In this document: positions 1 to 5,556 of the stretch, piece by piece
Position numbering within the stretch: position 1 is the first letter of the stretch
How the letters are laid out: every line of letters begins with the position of its first letter
DNA from: Calditrichota bacterium
Lineage (GTDB): Bacteria > Calditrichota > Calditrichia > RBG-13-44-9 > J075
DNA length: 13,011 bases
Direction of reading: 5' to 3'
Assembly: GCA_003695285.1 (NCBI GenBank)
Contig: RFIL01000430.1
Location: 1 to 13,011, forward strand
Position numbers and translations under genes: made by a program
Notes under the pieces: generated by a model
Database searches by the model: none
Told to the model about the DNA's origin: nothing
What the model saw: the letters and a program-made list of their open reading frames with translations, nothing else

Positions 1-1409
1 ACTTGTTGCTTCCCTGCGCTCTCAACATCATAGCTTGTTATTTCCGGATAAGGTTTGAAAGAGGAATTCGCGGCATTTTGCGTTTCGGGAGTTGTAGAAA
101 CAAATACAGTTTGAGGTGATTTATTTACCGTGGATACAATGTGTAAATCATCCGATTGCATCGGTGCACCGGAAAATAATCCACTCCTGGTTCCATGATG
201 AGGTAAATCCGGTTTAGGCTGAACAGGTGAATGATTCAGCTTCTTCTGACTGGAACCCCATCCTGGATTGAGATTGCTGTTCATTGGGTGATGAATATTG
301 GCCTCACGAGGTTCACCTGCAGGAAGTTGTGAGGTAACTTGATTCCCGGAGAATTGATTTTTCGAAGATAAAATTAACTCATTCAGGGGAACACCACTCC
401 CATTGGTGATGCCTTTACCGGTTTGTAACAGAGTCTCAATTTTATTTTCGGTGTCAATGCTTAACTTATGCTGAGGAAAAAAAGGAGCAGCCATCTGTTT
501 ATGATGAATCCCAGGAGATGCCTGCTGTTCGGAGGGTAGGGTTTCCGAGTGCGCAGCCCGCTGCTCTCCTGAGAATTGTTCCGCTGAAGTGAGCATAGCA
601 CCATTATTATCATTTGATAACAATGGCAAAGTAGAAGTGAACACCTCAGGTACAAGTGGTACCTTAAAAAAACCTCCGAGAAAGTGTGTCTTCGCAATCT
701 TCACCGAACTTTGAACATCTGCAATCGCTTGCTTTCCCGAACCCACAATGGTTTCTGGTTCCGAAACATGAAGGAGGTTGCTCAAGGAACGATTCTCTGT
801 CAGCGGCTGCTCCTTTCCTGCTTCCCGCCAAGCAGCCTCAGCATGATAAAGATTTCGCGTAGAATGTGCCCCCTCAGGAACCGGTTCGGTTTCCCCTCCC
901 TTAACCTGCGATAAACTCTGTTCCGCAGGTGTCAGCACCAGAAGAGTTCCCGCATTGGCTTCTAAGGGTGCGAGCAGTAGATGAAGTTGCCCATCCTGCT
1001 CTTCAGCTTTCGTTTTCCCCGCTGGATTGTTCGCCAGAGTTGTCAGATGCTCCGGTGTCACAAATACGGGTAAAAGCACTTCCTTTACCACTATCGATGG
1101 AGAAGGAGTTCCGTCACTTTGAACACCAGTCATCGTCAGCGGTTCGGAAAGTGTCAGGCGAATCCAACCACCGGAAGGATCGGAAGGTATTTCACCTAAC
1201 TGTGTCTTGATACTCTGAAGGAGCTGAGCAGGCAGTTCAACTTTCTGAGGATGCGAGAAGGGGTGGTTTCCGTTAACCTGGAGGGCCTGGAGAAGAGAAG
1301 CAAATCCTTCTCCGACCATTGCTCCCTGAGGGTGAGCATCTGTTACCGGCTGCTGACCAATAACAGAAAAGAGTTGTGTTGTCAATCTTGTGAACATCCG
1401 GTTCACCAT
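1..1409 (-). CDS. Probable flagellar hook-length control protein (FliK-like), N-terminal part; C-terminus beyond left edge
   Basis: Reading the minus strand from the ATG at 1409-1407 gives 469 uninterrupted codons to the window edge, so the gene is partial at its 3' end. An in-frame TGA lies four codons upstream, so this is the first possible ATG; a second Met is at residue 5. There is no signal peptide or membrane segment. The sequence is low in complexity and rich in Gln, Pro, Ser, Thr and His, and I find no cysteine in the visible part. It begins MVNRMFTRLTTQLF and has FASLLQAL near residue 37. A long poorly conserved N-terminal half with an early F-x-x-LL segment and no cysteine fits FliK, the flagellar type III export substrate that measures hook length. 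The conserved C-terminal Flg_hook domain that would prove this lies outside the window. The diverging MCP operon supports a motility locus. That it is a real gene is nearly certain; the FliK assignment is tentative, and another long exported low-complexity protein is the alternative. Confidence 0.6.
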   Translation of the reverse strand, partial: MVNRMFTRLTTQLFSVIGQQPVTDAHPQGAMVGEGFASLLQALQVNGNHPFSHPQKVELPAQLLQSIKTQLGEIPSDPSGGWIRLTLSEPLTMTGVQSDGTPSPSIVVKEVLLPVFVTPEHLTTLANNPAGKTKAEEQDGQLHLLLAPLEANAGTLLVLTPAEQSLSQVKGGETEPVPEGAHSTRNLYHAEAAWREAGKEQPLTENRSLSNLLHVSEPETIVGSGKQAIADVQSSVKIAKTHFLGGFFKVPLVPEVFTSTLPLLSNDNNGAMLTSAEQFSGEQRAAHSETLPSEQQASPGIHHKQMAAPFFPQHKLSIDTENKIETLLQTGKGITNGSGVPLNELILSSKNQFSGNQVTSQLPAGEPREANIHHPMNSNLNPGWGSSQKKLNHSPVQPKPDLPHHGTRSGLFSGAPMQSDDLHIVSTVNKSPQTVFVSTTPETQNAANSSFKPYPEITSYDVESAGKQQ

Positions 1410-1530
1410 TCTACGCGTTCATCCTGAACCAATTACAATTCAAATCATCGTAATTGACTTTTTGAACTTGAGAAAAGTTTTTAAAGTTTTTCTCCCTCCC
1501 TCCTCCCCTTCCTTATATATAGGGCGTTCG

Positions 1531-1585
1531 TGACTGACCCACAAATTCCCTTCTATCTGGTGGGCTTACTAATGTTGACTGACCC
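1531..1585 (+). repeat. Two direct copies of TGACTGACCC, 45 bp apart
   Basis: TGACTGACCC occurs at 1531-1540 and again at 1576-1585, and both copies continue as nCA. The copies start 45 bases apart, near four helical turns, in the divergent intergenic region. The left copy overlaps the -35/spacer region of the weak leftward promoter candidate, and the right copy lies just upstream of the -10 of the rightward candidate. Such a placement suits paired operator sites for one regulator, but a small duplication or insertion scar would look the same. Confidence 0.45.
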
Positions 1586-1597
1586 CCATGTCGATAA
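1570..1597 (+). promoter_or_regulatory. Candidate sigma-28 (FliA/SigD)-type promoter for the binding-protein/MCP operon
   Basis: TAAT at 1570-1573 and GTCGATAA at 1590-1597 are separated by 16 bases. The second element matches the classical sigma-28 -10 box GCCGATAA at seven of eight positions, and the first differs from TAAA by one base. MCP genes are common members of the sigma-28 regulon in flagellated bacteria, so the context fits. Transcription starting near 1605 would give a leader of about 150 bases carrying the nested inverted repeats. This is inference from sequence match only. Confidence 0.35.
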
Positions 1598-1622
1598 ACA
1601 GTATGTATTATCTTAAAGGATA

Positions 1623-1708
1623 GGCGATAGACATGGAAGTTGGATGTAGCCTAAAGAGCATGCCTTTTCATCAATGATACCACCACTTCCATGCTTCTGA
1701 CCATCGCC
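1623..1708 (+). promoter_or_regulatory. Nested inverted repeats, possible structured 5' leader RNA
   Basis: GGCGAT at 1623-1628 pairs with ATCGCC at 1703-1708. Inside it, CATGGAAGT at 1632-1640 pairs perfectly with ACTTCCATG at 1685-1693. The two helices are coaxial, separated by an internal loop of 3 and 9 bases, and enclose a 44-base apical region with some further pairing. The element ends about 33 bases before the Shine-Dalgarno sequence at 1741, so as RNA it would sit in the leader of the binding-protein/MCP mRNA. I compared it from memory with common riboswitch consensus sequences (c-di-GMP, fluoride, TPP, cobalamin, SAM) and saw no clear match. Confidence 0.35.
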
Positions 1709-1740
1709 AGGGTAAATTAACAGGATGTTAACCACGGTAT

Positions 1741-1744
1741 GGAG
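1741..1744 (+). promoter_or_regulatory. Shine-Dalgarno GGAG that decides the start of the small exported protein
   Basis: GGAG lies seven bases before the ATG at 1752. The alternative in-frame ATG at 1725 has no comparable site and would place nine extra residues, including Trp and Arg, before the signal sequence. The later start is therefore preferred. Confidence 0.65.
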
Positions 1745-1751
1745 ATTTCTT

Positions 1752-2312
1752 ATGAAAAGAACAGGGATGTGGATTGCGGCACTACTCATTGATATGATTT
1801 TGTTTATATCCTTTTTCTTTGCAGAACCGAGGATCGTCACTCCTCTTCAACAAATATATATCATGAAACAATTTTTCCCGGAACTCAAATGCGTGGGGGT
1901 GCTCTGGAATGAGAATGTTGTCGATACAAATAAGCTCTACCCGCAACTGGAACGAGCCTCCGCCCAATTTGGGATTAAAATTGTTGTCTCTAATGTGCAA
2001 CAGATAAAAGATGTACCCACTGAGTTTAAAAATTTAAAGCAGAAACACAATATACAGGTGTTATGGGTCATTGGCGACGATGAAATATTGAATGGAGAGG
2101 TGAGTCGTAAGTATTTGATCAAGCAATCGATCTTTTCCAATCTGCCTCTCTTTGCACCTTCGAATCTCTGGGTAAATGAAGGGGCTTTCATTAGCATCAT
2201 CAAGGAAGGTAACGCTACGAAACTGTTTGTGAATCAACAGACGGCAAAAGTTTTATCCATAAACATTCCAGAGGCTTATCTGGAAAATACCATTTTTTAT
2301 GCAGCCAAGTAA
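1752..2312 (+). CDS. Small exported protein resembling the C-terminal part of an ABC-type substrate-binding protein (PF04392-like)
   Basis: The 186-residue product starts MKRTGMWIAALLID and has a hydrophobic stretch at about residues 7-23 ending FFFAEP, which reads as a signal peptide or N-terminal anchor, so it should act in the periplasm. The mature part has the alternating pattern of a periplasmic binding protein: VGVLWN at 48-53, an amphipathic helix, GIKIVVSNV at 74-82, IQVLWVIGDD at 101-110, LPLFAPSN at 131-138 and a closing IPEA. This order matches the second half of the ABC_sub_bind family (tryptophan/tyrosine-type binding proteins). That family is usually a little over 300 residues, so the first lobe seems to be missing. 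The stop is 18 bases before the MCP start, indicating co-transcription. The likely role is to bind a ligand or partner for that receptor; direct transport is unlikely because no permease or ATPase gene is nearby. The family call rests on pattern only. Confidence 0.65.
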   Translation: MKRTGMWIAALLIDMILFISFFFAEPRIVTPLQQIYIMKQFFPELKCVGVLWNENVVDTNKLYPQLERASAQFGIKIVVSNVQQIKDVPTEFKNLKQKHNIQVLWVIGDDEILNGEVSRKYLIKQSIFSNLPLFAPSNLWVNEGAFISIIKEGNATKLFVNQQTAKVLSINIPEAYLENTIFYAAK

Positions 2313-2316
2313 AAAC

Positions 2317-2324
2317 AAGGGAGA
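2317..2324 (+). promoter_or_regulatory. Ribosome binding site supporting the GTG start of the MCP
   Basis: AAGGGAGA sits six bases before the GTG at 2331. No ATG is suitably placed, and the GTG start gives a normal MCP N-terminus (positively charged, then the first membrane helix), so a non-ATG start is well supported here. Confidence 0.65.
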
Positions 2325-2330
2325 GTTGTT

Positions 2331-4193
2331 GTGAGAACCTTGAAGAGAATCAATTCCCTTCCCTTAAAACAGAAATTTTTACTTCTGTTTATTTTAGTGG
2401 TGGGGATCAACTGGGTCATCATTTATGTTCAACATCATTTTGGATACGAGCTTATTAGGAAGGAGTTTGAGAAGCGGGGTAAATTCCTTGCTCAGACAAT
2501 AGCTACTCAGGCTGAATTTGCATTGGTGATGGAGAACAAGGAGGAACTCGATACCTTGCTGGACAATATCATCGGTTCCGGCCATGCCAATGCAGCTGGT
2601 TTTTTTGACAAAGACGGACATTTACTGGCGGAAAGAAATTTAAACCTCCTTCCGTATAACACCCGCGCTTTACAAAAGCTACTGAATCAACCCCAATGGA
2701 GTACAACCGTCAATGGAATTCCTATCCTGCTGTCAGCTGAAGAAGTAATTTACCGCGCCGATCAGCAACGAGTGGGTTATTTTCTGGTCTCCTTACCGGC
2801 TTTAACCATCCAGAAACAGGAAGTCACCGCCCGTTGGATTTCCATCCTGGGGTTGGTCTGTTTTCTTGGTTTTATTATTCTGGCGATGGTATTGCTCAAC
2901 AAGTATGTCATCCACCCGATTCTCAATTTGCAAGAAGCGGCTTCTCAGGTAGCTTCCGGAAATTTTGATATTGATGTCCGGTGTAATAATGAAGATGAAC
3001 TTGGGACTCTGGCAAATGCTTTTACTACCATGATAAGCAAAAATCGGGCAATGTTAACTGAATTAAAAGAGAAACAGGAAGAAGCAGAGAAAGCCCGGGA
3101 TTATGCGGAGATGATGCAGAAAAGAAGTGAAGAACAACAGGAATACCTGGAAGCCCAATTCCAGCGAATTGAGGAGGTGATTTCGGCGGTTACCAGAGGG
3201 GATCTCACCCGCGAGTTGCAGGTTGAACGAGATGATGTGGTGGGTAAATTAATTAAAAAGATTAATCAGATGATGGCAGATCTGCGGAATCTCATAGCAG
3301 AGGTTCATAGCGCGGGAGAATCGGTGGCACAGGCTTCCTCCCAAATCTCCATTTCTGCAGAAGGGATGTCAGCCGGAGCACGGGAGCAGGCGGAACAAAC
3401 CAGTGAGGTGGCAGCGGCTATCGAGGAAATGTCTCGCACGATTCTGGAAACCTCCCGTAATGCCGCAGAAGCAGTGGAACTGGCCCGGAATGCCGCGTCT
3501 CTGGCAAACAAAGGCGAACAGGATTTTAATGAGACCCTCAGCGGTATGAAAACGATCGCTCAAATTGTTACTGATTCTGCGAATGTGGTAAATACACTGG
3601 GAGAATCCAGTACTCAGATTGGAGAAATTATCCAGGTGATTGATGAGATTGCGGATCAAACCAATCTATTGGCCTTGAATGCAGCAATCGAAGCAGCTCG
3701 CGCCGGTCAGCATGGAAAGGGGTTTGCCGTAGTGGCCGATGAAGTGCGGAAATTGGCTGAACGAACTACCGCCGCCACCAAAGAAATCGTGGAAATGATT
3801 ACCCGGATTCAAAAAGATACCCAGCAGGTGGTGCAATCCATGACCCGGGGAACCGAAGAAGTGGAAAAAGGAATGAAACTGGCCGATACGGCAAGCACCA
3901 GCTTATCCAATATTGTGGCCTCGGTAAATGATATTGTGAACCGTATCAATCAAATTGCCGCGGCCAGCCATCAACAATCATCCACCAGTGAGGAAATATC
4001 TCGAAATGTTGAACGAATTTCCTCAGTGGCTGACCAAATCTTCCATTCCACCAATACCCTTTCCTTGACCTCAGAAAATTTGAGCAAGCTAACCGAACAC
4101 TTACAGGAATTGATTGAACGCTTTACCATCCACAAAGAGCTTCACACTTCTGCACCTTCCGTTGGAAACGGAAAGTCTGTTTTTAACAACTGA
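2331..4193 (+). CDS. Methyl-accepting chemotaxis protein with periplasmic sensor and tandem HAMP domains
   Basis: This 620-residue receptor controls CheA/CheW signalling to the flagellar motor. Membrane helix 1 spans about residues 15-33 and helix 2 about 169-190. Between them is a periplasmic sensor of about 135 residues with an LAQTIA...AGFFDKDGHLLAER pattern, similar to CHASE8-type domains. A HAMP domain follows (about 191-243, with DELGTLANAF), then a coiled coil at 243-275 and a second HAMP-like unit at about 275-325 (DDVVGKLIKKINQM). The cytoplasmic signalling hairpin fills about 330-600. Its tip carries the hallmark DQTNLLALNAAIEAARAG at 442-459, followed by GFAVVADEVRKLAERT. Glu/Gln pairs such as AEQTSEVAAAIEEM are likely methylation sites. 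There is no C-terminal CheR-binding pentapeptide of the NWETF type. It starts with GTG and follows the small binding-protein-like gene by 18 bases. The family call is certain; the ligand is unknown, and the upstream gene product is a reasonable partner. Confidence 0.97.
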   Translation: MRTLKRINSLPLKQKFLLLFILVVGINWVIIYVQHHFGYELIRKEFEKRGKFLAQTIATQAEFALVMENKEELDTLLDNIIGSGHANAAGFFDKDGHLLAERNLNLLPYNTRALQKLLNQPQWSTTVNGIPILLSAEEVIYRADQQRVGYFLVSLPALTIQKQEVTARWISILGLVCFLGFIILAMVLLNKYVIHPILNLQEAASQVASGNFDIDVRCNNEDELGTLANAFTTMISKNRAMLTELKEKQEEAEKARDYAEMMQKRSEEQQEYLEAQFQRIEEVISAVTRGDLTRELQVERDDVVGKLIKKINQMMADLRNLIAEVHSAGESVAQASSQISISAEGMSAGAREQAEQTSEVAAAIEEMSRTILETSRNAAEAVELARNAASLANKGEQDFNETLSGMKTIAQIVTDSANVVNTLGESSTQIGEIIQVIDEIADQTNLLALNAAIEAARAGQHGKGFAVVADEVRKLAERTTAATKEIVEMITRIQKDTQQVVQSMTRGTEEVEKGMKLADTASTSLSNIVASVNDIVNRINQIAAASHQQSSTSEEISRNVERISSVADQIFHSTNTLSLTSENLSKLTEHLQELIERFTIHKELHTSAPSVGNGKSVFNN

Positions 4194-4223
4194 ACTGAAC
4201 ATCTTAACCCCCTTATAAAAATT

Positions 4224-4252
4224 AAAAGCACCCTCCTCAGGGGGGTGCTTTT
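4224..4252. terminator. Strong bidirectional rho-independent terminator
   Basis: The segment folds into a 13-base-pair stem (one T-G wobble) with a three-base loop, core GCACCC/GGGTGC, flanked by A-rich sequence on the left and T-rich sequence on the right. It begins about 30 bases after the MCP stop. Read from the minus strand it is followed by a T-rich run and lies about 40 bases past the stop of the convergent radical SAM gene, so it probably serves both. Confidence 0.88.
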
Positions 4253-4292
4253 GTTATTTGGCTTGCTGGGTTCAATGAGAAGATCAATCGAT

Positions 4293-5387
4293 TTACCAAC
4301 TCCTTAAATGCTTTACCACCTTCCACATGGTAGATGGAGACGCCAGCATGTTGGTATAACTGGCATTCGCCAAGGGGCAATGACATTCCTTGTTACGGAT
4401 GCTTTCTCGTATCTTCGCTGCCTGAGCACTTCGCCAGATTTTTTTGAAATCATAATCATGTTCTCGCAAATTCCCCATGGAATCCGCTCGAATACAACAG
4501 GGCCAGACATGTCCATCCGGGGAGATTTGGGCTGACATCACCCCTGCAAAACAGGGTATCACCTGTGTCTGCTGTTGGAGAATGTGTTTTACCAGTTGAT
4601 AATATTCATAGCGAAAGGCCTGGGCAATTTGGGCTACTCCTTTATACTTTCGCTTACGCATTTCGGAGCGGAGAAAATCAATAGCTTCAGCATAGTCATT
4701 TACCTGGGGAGTTATGGGTTCATCCATCGTGCCCAATTCCACCCGCTGTTCAGCTATTTCAGTAATATAGGAATCCGGTTCAAGCTCAATGAGCCCCTGA
4801 TAAATTTCCCGAAATTCTTTTACGTTGAAATTCGAAATAACAGTGTGAATTCCAATGGTAAAATTGGGATAGCGCTTCAACTCTCGTAAGGCCTGGTATG
4901 TTTTCATCGCTTTATTCCAGTTGTCTTCCAGGCCGCGAATTTCATTATGCCGTTCTCCCAGGTGATCCAGAGAAAGATTAATGATAATTTCCGATTCCGG
5001 ACAATTCACTACAATTTCTTCCACCAGTTCGGGAATGCGATCATAAAAGCTACCGTTGGTAGGGATATTGATGATGCCGGGGCGGGTATGTTGATAAGCC
5101 AATCGAACAATGGAGGCAATATCCTTTCGCAAAAAGGGTTCTCCCCCGCTAAAGGTAAACCAGTAAGGAGCTTTTCCCAGTTTTTGAAATAGGCGATCAT
5201 ACTCCTCAACTGTAAAGGTTTTGACCTTTTTTAAATAGACATTGCAGGTTTTACATCTGGAGTTACAGGCATACAAGAGACTGATGGTAATATTTACCGG
5301 ATATAAAATCCCCCTCCCACTCACCCGGGAAAGATGAAATACCGGAATTTTGGAAAGAAGCTGAACACGTTTGAGTAGTGGATTCAT
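4293..5387 (-). CDS. Radical SAM enzyme with reduced SPASM-like C-terminal domain
   Basis: The 364-residue protein carries the radical SAM cluster motif CxxxCxxC at C41, C45 and C48 (CNSRCKTC), the SAM-binding FSGGEPFLRKD at 79-89, and the strand IINLSLDHLG near 135-144. These are the core elements of the TIM-barrel fold that cleaves S-adenosylmethionine. The C-terminus has an auxiliary cluster region: C279, then ISPDGHVWPCC with C297 and C298, GNL at 305-307, and CHC at C335 and C337. This is the pattern of SPASM/twitch domains in peptide-modifying and cofactor-maturing enzymes, here with fewer cysteines than a full SPASM domain. The ATG at 5387 follows AAAGAGGAATT, a good ribosome site. There is no obvious peptide precursor, transporter or partner enzyme beside it, so the substrate cannot be named; it could modify a peptide, a lipid or a glycan. 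It is convergent with the MCP and probably forms its own transcription unit. Confidence 0.9.
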   Translation of the reverse strand: MNPLLKRVQLLSKIPVFHLSRVSGRGILYPVNITISLLYACNSRCKTCNVYLKKVKTFTVEEYDRLFQKLGKAPYWFTFSGGEPFLRKDIASIVRLAYQHTRPGIINIPTNGSFYDRIPELVEEIVVNCPESEIIINLSLDHLGERHNEIRGLEDNWNKAMKTYQALRELKRYPNFTIGIHTVISNFNVKEFREIYQGLIELEPDSYITEIAEQRVELGTMDEPITPQVNDYAEAIDFLRSEMRKRKYKGVAQIAQAFRYEYYQLVKHILQQQTQVIPCFAGVMSAQISPDGHVWPCCIRADSMGNLREHDYDFKKIWRSAQAAKIRESIRNKECHCPLANASYTNMLASPSTMWKVVKHLRSW

Positions 5388-5495
5388 AATTCCTCTTTAA
5401 TATCTATCATGAACAAGGCTTATATTTCACAGGAATAATTAATACTACCCAGAATAATTTCTGTATTAAACCCTATTTAGTAAAGTTTAGTTAAA

Positions 5496-5531
5496 AAAAA
5501 CGCACCTACTAAAATTTAGAGGTGCGTTTTT
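5496..5531 (-). terminator. Rho-independent terminator downstream of the LamG-like gene
   Basis: AAAAACGCACCT at 5496-5507 pairs with AGGTGCGTTTTT at 5520-5531, giving a 12-base-pair stem, and the apical ACTAAAATTTAG can pair a little further. On the minus strand the stem is followed by an uninterrupted run of eight T. It lies about 25 bases past the stop of the LamG-like gene, which reads towards it. Confidence 0.88.
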
Positions 5532-5556
5532 AAATTTTAAAATCTTATTATAAATA

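Larger units (their letters stand above)
1410..1751. other. Divergent intergenic region between FliK-like gene and binding-protein/MCP operon
   Basis: This 342-base region separates two divergent transcription units and contains no convincing gene. From left to right it holds a homopyrimidine-rich tract at about 1488-1513 on the plus strand, two direct copies of TGACTGACCC at 1531-1540 and 1576-1585, a sigma-28-like promoter candidate at 1570-1597, nested inverted repeats at 1623-1708, and the ribosome binding site of the rightward operon at 1741-1744. For the leftward gene a weak minus-strand promoter can be drawn: TTGTGG (1544-1539), 17 bases, TATATA (1521-1516). Its -35 box matches the consensus only at TTG, so I do not list it separately. 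Confidence 0.6.

Noticed and set aside
684..1210. Two plus-strand open frames (684-914 and 929-1210)
   Set aside because: They lie antisense to the long minus-strand frame covering 1-1409, have no ribosome site and no recognisable domain; they are shadows of that gene.
1488..1513. Homopyrimidine tract that might form triplex DNA
   Set aside because: It is short and imperfect; no mirror symmetry beyond what low complexity gives.
1613..1840. Minus-strand frame of 75 codons across the operon leader and signal-peptide region
   Set aside because: It overlaps the well-supported plus-strand start and the inverted repeats, and shows no family resemblance.
4293..5387. Idea of a ribosomally made peptide cluster around the radical SAM gene
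   Set aside because: No small precursor gene, leader-peptide-like frame, transporter or peptidase could be found in the flanking 170 bases or beyond.
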